Source: Thalassia testudinum (taxonomy: Eukaryota > Streptophyta > Magnoliopsida > Alismatales > Hydrocharitaceae). From it: DNA of 64,000 nt. The position numbers and the translations under genes were made by a program. The notes beneath the pieces were generated by a model. It was not told the origin of the DNA and did no database searches. It saw only the letters and a list, made by a program, of their open reading frames with translations. The stretch lies in contig JAZHRO010000055.1 in assembly GCA_037157565.1 (NCBI GenBank), forward strand, positions 37,727,001 through 37,791,000. Direction: 5' to 3'. Shown one piece after another: positions 31,040-43,394 of this stretch (position 1 is the stretch's first letter; each line of letters opens with the position of its first letter).

Positions 31040-32797
31040 TGTTGAAGCTACGGGTTACTACGCTATCGTATTTGGTTTCAAAAACCTGCCATTGTAGTTT
31101 GAAAGTGAAGAACTCGTGTTCAACAAATAAAATTTATTCCAGAATAGAAATCCCAGGTCAAACTCAAGGAGGCGGACGTTTGATTAGAAATACGCATTTG
31201 TTTTATTTGTCACGAAACAAAATAGCTTATTGAAAACTATTTAACAAATAATAAATAGAAGAGAGAGAGAGAATATTACAAATAAAAGCAAAAGGGATGT
31301 AGAATAAACATGGATTTTATTATCAAAAAGTTGTTCGTTACACTACTCATTACGACTAGAAAGCGGAAATGATTACACTAGAAAGCAATAAATCTACTCT
31401 AGAAAGTAGTAAAAAGAATGGAGAGAGAGATATCCTCCTCGACGATCGCTTGGAGGACGAGCCGGACGGGACGACACTTGGAAGACGGGGAACGGAGCAG
31501 GAAGAAGGAGGATGAAGCGAGAAGAATGGGAATGGGGCAGCACGTCATCATCGTTGCGGGATCCGCTTCTGAAATAGGGCGAAAATTTGACTTTATCTCT
31601 TGAGAAGCATTCCAGGTGTGGGACAAGCTTCTCTTGAGCTTTGTAGAGGGAGAGAAGAGAAGGAAGGGATGCCAATTTCGTATGGAGGGGGTCTCCTTTT
31701 ATAGTTACAAGGAGTTAGGATAATTTGGTCATTTTATGTAAAAAATCATTAGTTCAGGACCTTTAGTGACGGATAAATCCATCACTAAAGGCCTGAACGT
31801 GGCAGTAGTGGGGCGGGGCGCATGCGCCCGCTTGCCTCCTCTCTTTAAGCTCATGTCCATGATCTTTAAGTCTTGGCCATTCGATCGTGAGATCGAACGA
31901 CTGAGGATGCATCCCCGTCTCTTCAACCGTGTGCCTCATCCCGTGCGATGGTGTCTGCTCGCCGCATCAGATGGCACGTGAACTTGATTGGGCGCGTGTA
32001 GCCGCCCGATCTCCATCGCACGGTCGGATGCTATTGCTTACCCGTGCCCCATCGCATGCTCCTCGCGGCTCGAACCCGTGCCTAATCACGGCCGAACACC
32101 TTATCCACTGTGCTACACGCGTGGATGGGTAGGCGGTGTGCGATAGGTCCACACGATCTAGATTGTTGGATTGAGATCCAACGGTCGAGGCTGCGTCTTC
32201 AAATGAGCTTTAGAGATTGAAGGCGTCGGTTGGGATCCACTCTCAGCTATTGGATCTTGATCCAACAGTGGAGAGGCGTGGGCACTAGAGCCTTTAGAGG
32301 TTGAGGGCGCCCAGTTGGGCAACCGAGATGGTGCCACATGGTGCCATCTTGGCCGTCCATCTTCTGGATGATGTAGATGGTGCCACGGGTATCGGATTGA
32401 GTTGATTTCACGTTGTTAGGCTGCAATCGTCGATCCGAATCCATCCGTGCGGTTGGATTTATCGTCTGAAGTGTGGATTCACACCATCTTGGCCCTTGAT
32501 CTTCTAGGCTTCCTCAATCTCTATTTGATGCTACGGATATCTGATTAGGGCGATCTTGGAGTCCTTGAACTCCAATCGTCGCCCTGATCAGATCCGTACG
32601 GTTGGATCTTCGATTCGAGGCCCCGATAAAAAGTCGTCCTGTCCCTGAACATAAAAGGAGATTAACCTCCATTTTATTTAGACTAATCTTAATGCAAGAT
32701 GATGCATGCTATGCAATATTTATAGTATGTAATGCAATTCTATGCTTAAGAATATGCATAAATAGACATTTTATGTAATATAAACATGTTTACATCA
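31040..32797 (-). repeat. 5' LTR of element B
   Basis: 1758 bases, direct match to 25038-26801. The outer end is at 32797 (element strand TGATGTAAACATG) next to GTTTA. It has the same TATA-like box, CpG-rich centre and inverted repeats as its partner. Many of the CpG sites of one copy are TpG or CpA in the other. Confidence 0.95.
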
Positions 32798-32802
32798 GTT
32801 TA

Positions 32803-32980
32803 GTTTATTTTAATTACAGATATTTGGGTGATGATACATCATATTCTTCCCTTAAATAAACTTTAAGAGCTTTCAGTCCCTAAGTTGACTCCATCTATCC
32901 CCACCATAATCATCCCTGTATAATAGTTTAAATTTTGTAGGTTTGAGAGGATATTACAATAATTCCATAACACCTCACAG
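32803..32980. other. Short unassigned stretch between element B and LTR-A copy 4
   Basis: AT-rich sequence without a recognisable gene. By the GTTTA duplication it should continue the sequence left of 25033, so it may be the last part of the copia-4 3' flank. Confidence 0.4.
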
Positions 32981-34139
32981 ATGAAAATGACGAGAATAGG
33001 AGGCACCTGCTTGGTCCGACGAGGAGTAGAAGAGGAGGAAGGTATTGGGCCACCCAATTTGGCTGTGGGGTGGCCGAACGACGAGGAGGAAGAGGGTTGC
33101 TAAAGCATAGGTCGGAGATGACCAGAGGAGAGGAGGAAGATGTGATTTGGCCTGAAGCCTTGCTAGGGAATACGTTGGGACCAAGAAGAGCTTTAATAGA
33201 GCTCAGAACAGAGCTCTAAATTAGGGAAGTGGCTTGGTTGAGCCTCGATGTTTGGAGAAAAACTTAATTTCCTTGAGCTCACCTAAGCTCTAGGAAATGA
33301 TTTGGAGTCCCTGAGGTGGTTCAAAAGAAAGGGTATGTTCTTATGATCCATCCCTCCAAATTTGGAGGGATTTGGATCTGATTTGAGGGAGAAATCCTCT
33401 CTCGAATCTCGGATTGAAGGTGTGTTCACACACTAATGATGAAGAGGACTAAAGCATAAAGAAGATGACAAAGCTAGGGTGCTAACTACAACAAACTTGA
33501 AACTTAAGGGATTGAATGTGAGAAATAGAGATTTTAGGGATCAAATTATAAACTAGGTCAAGATGGACTCTAATTGGGTCCAAATTTTGTTGTTAACCTA
33601 ATTTGGACCCAAGAAATCTAATGGTGAACTTGGATTTGAGTTTGGACCATTTTTAGCTGGGTAAATTGTAGAGAAGCCCATATCATGGCAAATTCCCATC
33701 TGAAACTCTATTCTGGGTCAAAATGGCTTCAGATGGTCAAACTAAGGGTAAAAAACCTCTTAGAATATTTTGGCATGAAGTTTAGGAGGTTTAGATTGAT
33801 TTTATCCTAACCAGAACATTTCCAATTTAAGTAGGGTTGATAATTAGAGTTTTGTGTACTATTTTAATTCTCGAAATGCGTAAAACCTTGTTTCTGTCAG
33901 TGTGGACCCACTTCTTGGCCTTTAATGATCAATTGACCTCTAACTAACCCCTGAATAACCATATGGTTAATATACATTTGTGATGCCATGTTAAAACAAT
34001 AAAATTAACCATGTTTTATTGTCTTCTCCTCATGACAGATTAGAGTGGAATTATGGTCCTCAGGCGATCATTTAGGAGCATTTATCTCTTGATTTAAACG
34101 AAATCAAGTTAGTTATGATGAATAATGGTGTTACCATCA
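32980..34139 (-). repeat. LTR-A copy 4: truncated 3' LTR of E0
   Basis: Similar to the second half of 20115-22751 (for example GGACCCAAGAAATCTAATGG near 33604) and ends GGTGTTACCATCA at 34139. Internal E0 sequence with a purine tract follows directly, so this is a 3' LTR on the minus strand. Its other end is lost; the left limit is a guess. Confidence 0.75.
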
Positions 34140-35830
34140 TATCCTTATGCCTAACTTTTTCTATTCCTTAGCAAAATCCTATGGAAAGAACTAGATCTCT
34201 AGACAATGTTTTTGATGTTCAGATGCCTGTTTGTGCGACTTCTCTAGAAATTAGATCAGAATACCAACAATAGGCCTAGAGGTATTCAAGTATCAGCCAA
34301 GATCTAGATCTAACCAACTTCAGCCTTGAGTGTATCGCAAAGGTTTCTAAGGCCTACAAAGACTGCCCAGAGGTTCGTTTCCCCCAGCGGTTAAAACACC
34401 CATGTGTAGATGTATCACATCTAGGTTTAGTTTGCTAATGCATTTTTGATAAGAGAATAGAGAGAGATATTTATTATGAGAGTTTTCTCTCTTTTCTTTT
34501 ATATTCCCCTAAATCCCACATCGGATTGGCTCTAACCACGGTATGTATCGGATTCCTTGTCCCCACCATCAATCCTCAAAGAGTTTCTAGCTTTCCATGC
34601 TTCGGGATAGCACCACCCATGGAAACCCCTAGAACCTTGGCTTTCGACACTTTGAGATAGTGCCACCCATGGCATTTTGTAGCTAACTCCAAGCCCTGGC
34701 AATCGACATTTTGGGATAATCTCGCCCATGACACCTGAATCTGCATAAGGTACTTGCATGCCCCTGGTAGGATATTTACATATCTTAGGAGACAAGCACT
34801 GAGGAGACGATATGATATTATGCATTTTCGATGGGAGTATTGTTCATTCCACCTCTCTGCACTGGAAACTCGTCCAATCAACTTGTGTCTTTGAGCCACT
34901 CCTATGCCAGATCTTCAGGAAAACCTTTTTCAAAATGGAACACGCTTGGCATTATTTCTTCATTAAGCGCACTGAACTAGACTGGTATGTGAATTTTGGG
35001 TGTCTAGGTTATCAAGTCAGGCAAACTAAAGGGCAGGCAATGGGGTCGAAGAATTCCTAAGCCTTAGACTTAATACATCAGCTTCGCACTTTCCTCAACC
35101 TCTTGAGGACTAATCCAAATCTTAATAAATACGTGAGTGTTTAAACCCTAAAATAGGCCCAAGAAACCTAAGGTCGGTACTCTTACTTATCTCCTTGTCT
35201 CTAGCACTTCAGGACTTAATCCTTGTTTTAATCATGTCTAAAACTTTAGTAGATCCCATAATCAATTGCTAAGACTATCAATTTTTTCTGATTTTGCTCC
35301 TTTGACATTCTTTGCATTTACTCCTCTTCCTTAAGAAAGATTTTTTAATCATTTCACAAAATTTTCCTTCCATTTCTCCATTTTTTTTTCAGTATGTATT
35401 TTTTGTGAGAACCCCTCGGAGAATTGAATTTCCCATTTGTTTTGCACTATAATACCCCCCCATGCCTAAGTTTTGCAATGTCCTCATTTTAAGCCAAGTG
35501 AGTACGAATTCAGCTTGGTTAAAGGATTAGACAAGGCCAAAGGGTGGGTGAATGGGTAGGGATGATTAATGTGGATGATTTCAAGCTTTGATACAAGTAT
35601 CAAAGGTGGAGTTGGCTGTTCTAAAGTTTTAACCCTAAAGTGCAATATGATCTTAGCTCAGAGATAGGTCAGAAGGGTCTCAGATTTTCAAAATGATGGG
35701 TTGCCTCCCGTTAATTGCTAAATTCAATGCCTTCAACCGAGCAGAAGGTGGTCAAGGAGAAGGGGTGGTCAGATTGGAGGAATTTTGTAGGACAAGCACT
35801 TTGATGAATTGTCTGGTTGGTCCAACCAAG
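34140..35830 (-). mobile_element. E0: post-pol region of an Athila-like element
   Basis: Similar to 52760-54360 of E2 read in reverse. It has a worn TTTTGCTA stem-loop beside the LTR (34157-34176), three ATGGG/CACCCAT units (34595-34735), the CCCCCCATGCCTAAG tract with GCAATGTCCTCATT (35453-35487) and GGGTTGCCTCCC (35698-35709). No coding domain is present. Minus-strand ORFs at 34532-34899 follow the repeat units and are not called genes. E2 is inserted at 35831, so the coding part of E0 is not in view. Confidence 0.8.
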
Positions 35831-37027
35831 TGATGGAAACATCATCATAGGCCCTAACTGGCCACTTTTAGTTATGTTTGATGGATAAATGCTCCTACAT
35901 AATCATTTGAGGGTCATAATTCCATAATATTCTGATTTTGAGAAGAAAACAAGAAATCAGGGTTAATTCTACAATTTTAATAGTATATCATGAACACAGA
36001 ATAGCCACATAATTTTTCAGGGGTTATTTGAAGGTCTATTGAGCATTAAATTTCAATAAGTGGGTCCATACAGACAGAAACAAGGTTTCACACATTTCGA
36101 GAACTAAATCATAACACCAAATCCTAATTTCAGATCCACTTGAATTAAAGAGGTTTCAGTAAGGTTAAAATTCATATAAACCTTCTAAAATTCATAGAAA
36201 AATATTCTAATGGGTTTGGTACCCTTTGTTTGACCATCAGAACCTATTTTAACCTTCAATAGAGTCTTAGATGGAAGTTTGCCCTAATTTAGGTTTTTAT
36301 GCAAATTATCCATACAAACTTGGTCGAAACTGAAATCTGAATTCACCGTTAGAATTCTTAGGTCTAAATTAGATTTGTACCAAAATTTGGACTCAATTAG
36401 AGTCCATCTTAACCTAGTTTGCAATTTAGCTCTTCAAAGCACTATTTCTCACATTTTGCCCCTCAGGTTTTGAAATCTTTGCATTTAGCCCCCTACCTTC
36501 TAGTTACTCTATTCAAAAAGGTCCCTACCACCATTAACATTGTGAACCCAAAGCACTCGACCTTCAATCTTGGATTTCTCCCTGATTTCTAGACCAAATC
36601 CCTCCAAAATTGGAGGGATTGATCCTAAGAACTTTCTTAAGCAATTGAACCACATCTTGGACCTTGATTTGGACCGTAGAGCTCGTGTGAACTCCATGAA
36701 TTCAGGGATCTTATTCCCCCAAGCTTTGAGCTTTCCAAGCTTCTTCCCTTGTTTGGAGCTTTCCCCAAGGCCTTTACAAGGTTCCCCCTCACAAGGCCTT
36801 GCTTCTGAGTTTTAGGCCTAGAAAACCCCTTCTTCCTCTACCTTCGGCCAGCTCCAAACTCATCTCTAGCGAACCTCTTCCTCCAACATTCTCGCTTGCT
36901 ACCACGTACAATAGGTAGTAGGAAACACTTCCTCTCTTCATTCCATGCCTTGCCATACCTACGAGGAGCTTTCTAGCCCCTTCCTCATCGTCGTCCTCAT
37001 CTCTAGAGTGTCTTCGTCTCTTGCTCC
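35831..37027 (+). repeat. 5' LTR-A of E2, first part (copy 5)
   Basis: Starts TGATGGAAACATCATCATAGGCCC, a worn form of the family-A start, and follows the reference at 9445 through the ATAAATGCTCCTACATAA block. It stops at 37027, where an inverted LTR-A begins. With 41950-43373 it adds up to about 2620 bases, close to the full LTR length of 2637-2798. Confidence 0.8.
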
Positions 37028-38807
37028 TGTTAGTCGCTCTGAAACGGGTTTTAAAATCGTCGCGTTGTAGTATAGATCGAATCAGGATGAAAAACAAATA
37101 AAATTTATTACTTGAATATCAGAAATGAAGTCCGAGGTCGAACACAGGGTGCAAATAGGAATTCACACACTAATCTCAAATAATAAGTAAATGAGCAGAA
37201 GAAATAACTCAGAAATGATAATCAATATAAAGCATGAGTTTAACATGTGGCAAAAATAATCTCAAAGCAAAAGCAATGGTGATTTAGATCACCAATTATT
37301 CAATTTAAGCATAGGTGCATTGAGTTCAAATAATGCAACAGTGTCATCAACTATTCAACTTAGGTAACCAGATAAAGCCTCAAAGTAGACGTCGGGTCAT
37401 TTAATCAAATGACTTAACCAACAACACTATTCCTCTTCTTCCTCTTCTCTTCTCTCCTTCTCTGCTTCTACTTTTCTCCTTTCTTCTTCTGTCTTCTCAA
37501 GCCTTCTTCCTTTCCTCCTCATCTGTGAAGGTTTCTTTTCTTCTTCCTTCATGCACAGAGGGCGACCATCCCTTCAGATTTGGCTAAGTGTTGCATAGGG
37601 AAAAACCCTCCCTTGCCCCACTCTCTCTCTCCTTCTCTCTTAGGTTCCGCCCTCCCAGGGCCACAATCAGGGTAGTCGGGTAAACGGGCAGACGCGCACC
37701 TAGGACCAGGCTCACCAACGTGTGTGGTGAGCGAGGAGTGCTTAGGTTTAGGCGGGTTAATGGATCGGCCAGACCCGCATGTAAGGTGTCGCGGGCGAGG
37801 CGCTTGAGGGGTGCGTGTAGGGACCTCAACCCCTATGTGTGCTGAGGCGAACAATCTATGAGAGAAATTCAATTTATGTGATGCTGCACGCCTCTCAACG
37901 ACCGAGGTGGGATTATCCCTGCGTCCCTTTCTTCGTTGCTGCTGCAGTGGGAGGTGGACTTAATTGAGGTTCTTGTGGCGATTAATGGCTTCAATTGACC
38001 GAGCGAGTGTATTGCTGAGGTGAATCTACGTCACCTGGAGGTGGCACCTACAGCTGCAGGTGCCGAAGAGAGCTTCAAGCTTTGCTTAAGCTCGTTGTTA
38101 ATGGCGCTAGGGACCTGAGTACCTGAAAACATGAATAAGGCCTTTTGGTCGCATCAAATACGCTCAGTAGGATCGCCGTGGGATGGCGAACGTGGTGGTG
38201 GGTGTAGCGTGGAGTGAGAGTGCATGTAGGTGGCTGGCGGAGACGGAGATGGTCGTGTGAAGGTGGGTTGTTTGGGGGCATGTTTGGTGGGGCAATAGAC
38301 CTAACTAGGTTAGGGCTTTTGCTCCTGTGTTCGAGGCAGAGGTCGTGGGCTAGTTGGTGAGGGGGATGGATGTGTGTAGCGAACGGAAGCCCTCGTCGGA
38401 GTGGGCATCGGAGATGGAGAAGATGAGGGTGATTCACGACATCGGTGGTTGAATTTGGGAAAAAGAAGAATAGAAAGATGTAGGGAAGGAGAGGAAACTT
38501 AGAGAACCTAATCTAACGGTTGAAGGAGGTAGAAAACCCACGCCGGTGTGATGGCTGGATGTGGGGAAGATGAATCCTTCGAGAGGGGGACGGCGATGAA
38601 GAAAGGGGTCAGGGCACCTTTAATGTGATCGTCGAGAGGCGGAGGAAGTTGGGGAGGAAGAAGACGCTCCCAATTTGGCCGTTGGGAGGCTGTAGGATGA
38701 CAAGGGAAGATGTTCGCCAGAGCTAGGTTGGAGGAGGCCGAAAATAGGGTTAGGAAGAGGGTTTTTGGCCAAATCCTAGCTGAAGAGCACGGCCGTGCCC
38801 TTGGGAT

Positions 38808-38819
38808 CCTTTTATAAGG
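38808..38819 (-). promoter_or_regulatory. TATA-like box in LTR-A copy 6
   Basis: The element strand reads CCTTATAAAAGG, the best preserved TATA box of the family-A copies. Corresponding places in other copies are TATTTAAA-like. Confidence 0.5.
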
Positions 38820-39879
38820 CTTAAGAGGGGGTTCTAAGCTTGGAAACAAGCTTGGGAACCTTGGAGCTTATGCACAAATAGGAGACCCATTCCTTCAAAG
38901 CATTCGCATGAGCTTTTGGGAAGGAGTTGGGATCCAAGGTTGATTCCATTGGAAAGAGGATTTCCTAAAGAGTCTCCGGTTCGATTTTGGGAAGGTTTTA
39001 TTAATCAATCAAGGAGAACTCTCCAAATGAAGCTCATCGAAGTAGGATTCTTGAGCGATAATGGAGGTGGGACCCTTTTCTGAAGAAGACAAAGAAGTTG
39101 GGGGGTTATTTATAAAATATTCAAAAGTTAAGGATTTGAATGAGATAAAAGGAGTCTGATTGGACCAAAATGCAAACTTGGTCAAGATGATCTCAAATTG
39201 GGCCCAAATTTTGGTACAAACCTAATTTGGACCCAAGGAATCCAATGACAAAGTTAGATTTAGGTTTTGACCTAGTTTGAATTGGTAATTTATGCAAAAA
39301 CATAAATTAGGGAAAATGTCAGTCTAGGACTCTGTTTTGGGTCAAGACGGGTTCTAATGGTTAAATTGAAGATACCAAACCATAGAGAATATTTTTCTAT
39401 GAATTTTAGAGGGTTTAGGTAAATTTTATCCTGACCAGAACCTCAGTTAATTAAGTGGGCCTGTTTTTAGGATTTCAGAAGTCGTGTAATTCTCAAAACG
39501 CGCGAAAACCCTTTTCTATCTGTATTAACCCACTTATTGGACATTTAAGGCCATTTGACCCCTAATTAACCCTTGGGAAAATCCGTGGTTATTCTGCATT
39601 CAAGATATGGTGGTAAAATTATAGTTTTAACCTTGTTTTCTTGTCTTTGTGATAAACGCCAGTTTATCATTATTCTTATGCATTAAAACAAACCTAGCTC
39701 TTAAGATTATGCTATGCAAATGGGTTTTTGGGTTGCATTTAGGCATAAATTAGGTTAGGCATGCATTACATTTTTTATTATGTTTTTAATGTGTTTTTGT
39801 GAGTGTTAGGGATAAACAGATTGCCAGATCCCTAGTACCCTAGCACTCAGGAAGGCAACTGGTGAAGGAGAAGCTCTCA

Positions 39880-40620
39880 CTAGTTGGAACTCAGCTTGAT
39901 CCAGCTCACCATAGTTGGAATTCAGCTCACTTGAATTAGGGTTAGCTCATCCCAGCTCCATTCAGCTCATCTCAGCTGAATGGTAGCTCAAGAGAGCTCA
40001 TCTTAGCTTACCCTATCTCAGGTCAGCTTAGATCTAGTTCAACTTAGCTGACTCTAGCTCATCTCAGCTCCCATTAGTCCACAGGGAGATCTAGCTAGCT
40101 CAGTTGAGTTGACTGAAGTTCACCTAAGCTCAGGTCCAGCTACATCCAGCTCCACTCAACTCCAACCAACTGAAGATGACTTCATTCCAGCTCAGGAAGC
40201 TCAAGTCCAGCTCCTAGGGACTCAGCTTAGCTTAACTCAGTTGAGCTAAGCTACCTTAGCTGCCTCAACCAGCTTGATCCTACCAGGGAGCACCAGACCC
40301 AGCTCACCTCAACTAGAAGCCAGCTCACTTTAGCTTGGCTTAGCAGCTAGCAAAGAGCTAGCAAGGTAAGCCAGCTAGAGTAGCTCCATGCCAGCCTCTT
40401 CAGCAGCTGCCAGCTCCATTTCAAGCTCCAAACTTCTCCTCCTCAGCTCCTCTCTTCAAACCCTAGCTTACATTACCTACTCCTCTACTCCATAGCTAGC
40501 TAAGCTAGCTTAGCTTAGCTTAGCTAGCATCCAGCTCCTTGGCCATCCACCACCTTCAACTCAACCGTAGCTAGCTCCACCAACTAAGCTCACCTAAGCT
40601 AGCTATCCTACTCCAAGTTG
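39880..40620. repeat. AGCT-rich tract in LTR-C copy 1
   Basis: Over about 740 bases AGCT occurs about four to five times per 60 bases, mostly as CAGCTC, TAGCTC or TAGCTA, without a fixed period. The same kind of tract lies in the E3 LTRs at about 54480-55060 and 61770-62520. Confidence 0.95.
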
Positions 40621-40970
40621 GCGCCACCACCTAGCCACCTCTTCACCCCATCATCACCACCAAAAGGCACTAATTTTGGCACCAAAACCTAATCCTAACT
40701 ACCCCCCTTTTTGGCGCCAACATCAACCCCCCATATCCACCATACACTTAGCCCTACAACCACATCTAGCCATCCACCTAACCCCCCCTTCTAGAAGCCA
40801 AAAGTGGCGCCAACTCTAGGTGCCTTTTGGCCACCATAACCACCCCCTTAACACCCTTTAAGGTGGCACCAACTAACCCTAGCCCTAGGATCATTTTAAC
40901 CACCCATAACCACCACCAAACTCCATCCTAGCCCTCCACCTATTCACGCCAACTACCCCCTCTCCACCTC

Positions 40971-40979
40971 TATATAAAC
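40971..40979 (+). promoter_or_regulatory. TATA box of LTR-C copy 1
   Basis: TATATAAAC after a C-rich stretch (CCCCCTCTCCACCTC), at about the middle of the LTR. It is a strong plant TATA match, with a likely start near 41005. Confidence 0.65.
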
Positions 40980-41949
40980 CCACCATATCACCACATAAAA
41001 ATCATCCTCCCATTAGTTTAATTCCACGTTACACCCACCACAATTCAATGCTAAGGAAGAAGAAGAGAAGAAGATTAAGGGGGCATCCTACTTGCCCTTT
41101 TGGTGCCTTCTTCCCCTTCTTTCTTCTCCCTTGTAACACGCAGAGGAGGAGGAGCACTCCCCTACTAGGACGGCGAGGCAAGGAGGAGCAAGGGTGGTGC
41201 ACACCCACCCTTAGAGGAGATCATTGGAGGTGGTAGCTTCCACCTTGAAGGACACCATTTTCAAGGAAGGAGGAGGAGCCCTTTTCAAGCCTAGAAGCCA
41301 CTAAGCTTGGAGCAAGGAGCTTCCCCTCTTCACCAACAATTCAGTAGGATTTGTGTTTTATTTTATTTGTTGCAATTATCTAGTATTAGTAGCATTCCTC
41401 TACTAGGGTTTGTAAAACATTTTTTTCTCCTTAAGTAAAGTTGCCTTTTCTTAATTGTTTTCTTTTAATTTTACCTTAGTGTAATCATTCCCTCTCTCTA
41501 ATTACTCTAGGTCCCCACCTACCTAGGTGAGCTTAGAGAGAGGAATTACTTGTCACTTAGGTTCTAGTTTAGTAAATTTAGGTGTTAGCCATCTTCCCAC
41601 CATCAATTTTATGTTGCTTTAGTTATTTCAAAACAAAAATTAAATATTTTAAAACACCAAAAAGAAAGTTGATTTCCATTTCTAAGAAAGGGATTTTGAT
41701 TTGCAAACTTGACTCCTTGGACGACCCTAGATACTCCCCTATCTAGGAATATAAATTTAAAAGCGTATGCGATTTTGCGTGTTACAATGACTTTAAAAAC
41801 CTTAATTACAAATCACTCATGTTTTCGCATCACTTTCTCTCAGAATGGATTTGCAATGAATTATGACTTTTTGGTGGTTATGTAAGAGCATTTAATGACT
41901 TAATCAGATCAAATTGAGCTAGTTATGGCTCATGATGGTGTTCCCATCA

Positions 41950-43373
41950 GCGCTGGCTAGTCATAGCCGGCATTGCCTCCGCTCTCTCTTCGTCTGCCAC
42001 TACCCCCCTTCAACTCCTCTCCTTCCCCCGACTCTTTTTACACTGTTAGACTTTAGGTTCGCTCACACGTACACCCTCCCCACCGTCGCCTTCCCTAAAG
42101 ACGACATACCTCCGACGAGCACGCATGCTTGCTCCACTGTGTCAACCGCTCCACCAACACTCCCAAAACCTCCGCCTCACCACCCTCACCAAAATCCCTC
42201 ATGGAATTGAGTGTTCCACGCTCCCAAAACCTCCACCAAACTCCACCTCCTTCATACATCATCTCCACCATTGCTATGCATGCACACAAGCTCGCACCAC
42301 ACACCACCACCACCAGCACGTTCGCCCCTTCTAGGCTATCCTCCTAAGCTATTTTGATATGGCTGAGAAGTTGTACTTTGTGTTTGAGGTGTACGTCGGA
42401 GCTCTATTGCTACCACCTCCTTCTCCGGCTTCGTCCACCATCTCCCAGTCGTGCTCTTCATCGCTACAACTCTCAGGAGTCACGGAACATCCCCAGGAGT
42501 CTTTCCAAGCCACCAATTTTAGCTGCAGGGGTCACCTTCCACCTCAATCGAAGGCAACACCAACTGCCGTTGCGCGAAGAGAAGATGCAGGACTTTAATC
42601 CCATGTCGTTCGTTTCCAGGCTCGCGACCACACTTAAGAGGATTTTGTGCTCTGGGCTTATCTCCTCCAAGAGCATAAGGGTAAGGTCCCTTCATGCCCC
42701 TACACACCCACGTTCACACACGCTTGTCCACGCCCTCGCCCACGCTCACGCCTCGCAGGTCTAGGTAGTGGATTTGACTACCAGGGTCTGGTCTGAGGAA
42801 AAAGAAAGAGAATCAGAGAGACGGGGTAGGTTTTGCTCTGCCTTGGGATTCATTCCCTCTCCTTCTCTCAACACTTAGCCTCTGAGGGCTTTGTGCGAGG
42901 CCCTTGTGCCTTTGTTGGGTGTTGCTGCTATGCCTCTTCTGTGGGGATTAAAGCAAGGCACTTGTGCCCTGTGAGATACTGTTGGTTAAGGTGTCTCAGG
43001 CCTTCTGTTGTCATTTGATCTCGCATTTAAGTGGTTTTGACTTTGATATTTGATTGAAGATACTGTTCATTTATTTGAGAAATTTGTGAGCTTAAACTTA
43101 GGAGTTAATTTGGTGATTCAAATAATCATTTTAACCCAATCTCTTTTCACTCTTATACTTGGTTTCATTGATACATTATTCTGATTTATTTTGAGCAAAG
43201 TTTTGATCATATTAGCATATCTTTCTAAAGTAAATTGTGATTAGTGAATTGGATGCCATTTTTGCTCATCGGACTCCAATTTGATTCTGAGCTTTATAAA
43301 TTTAAATGTTTTGTGCGATTTTGTCAACTATACCACCACGCATTTTCTAAACAATGACTATTTCGCGCGAACA
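41950..43373 (+). repeat. 5' LTR-A of E2, second part
   Basis: Resumes after the inverted LTR-A, runs parallel to 62746-63857, and ends GCGCGAACA directly before the primer site. ORFs at 42095-42764 overlap on both strands and are mirrored in the 3' LTR, so they are LTR sequence and not genes. Confidence 0.85.
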
Positions 43374-43376
43374 TTT

Positions 43377-43394
43377 TGGCACCATTGCCAGAGA
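43377..43394 (+). other. Primer-binding site of E2
   Basis: TGGCACCATTGCCAGAGA, three bases after the LTR end, a worn form of the Gypsy site TGGCGCCGTTGCCGGGGA. Confidence 0.9.

Larger units (their letters stand above)
25038..32797 (-). mobile_element. Element B: structurally complete non-autonomous LTR retrotransposon
   Basis: Two direct LTRs (25038-26801 and 31040-32797) enclose 4.2 kb. GTTTA flanks both outer ends (25033-25037 and 32798-32802), a perfect duplication. A primer site (about 31019-31037) lies next to the right LTR and a purine tract next to the left LTR, so the element is on the minus strand. The inside has a Tyr/Pro-rich then acidic reading frame but no readable protease, RT, RNase H or integrase. 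It would have needed proteins from another element. The LTRs differ at about one base in ten over their first 200 bases, mostly by transitions, so it is not recent. Confidence 0.9.
39650..41832 (+). mobile_element. Solo LTR-C, copy 1
   Basis: Starts TGATAAACGCCAGTTTATCA, an 8-base inverted repeat, and ends TTTCGCATCA. Flanks CTTTG (39645-39649) and CTTTC (41833-41837) agree in four of five bases. At 2183 bases it matches the LTR of E3 (60445-62745) in reverse, including the AGCT-rich tract and the ACCCTAGATACTCCCCTATC block near the end. It is inserted in LTR-A copy 6. Confidence 0.9.
37028..41949 (-). mobile_element. Solo LTR-A, copy 6, holding a solo LTR-C
   Basis: An inverted family-A LTR: TGTTAGTCGC start with TTGTAGTATAG 37 bases in, and GGTGTTCCCATCA end. 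Without the nested LTR-C (39650-41832) it is about 2.74 kb, a full-length LTR. The flanks GCTCC and GCGCT do not form a convincing duplication, unlike the other solos. An inverted TATA-like CCTTTTATAAGG lies near 38808-38819. Confidence 0.85.

Noticed and set aside
34532..34899. Conserved small protein with a partner at 53767-53955
   Set aside because: The residues are alike only because both span the same ATGGG repeat units; changes are spread evenly over codon positions.
39880..40620. AGCT tract as an immunoglobulin-switch-like sequence
   Set aside because: The resemblance is in the tetramer only; this is plant retroelement DNA.
42095..42764. Pair of overlapping ORFs with a counterpart at 62807-63248
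   Set aside because: The similarity is explained by the two LTRs of E2; frames are broken differently in each and no motif is present.
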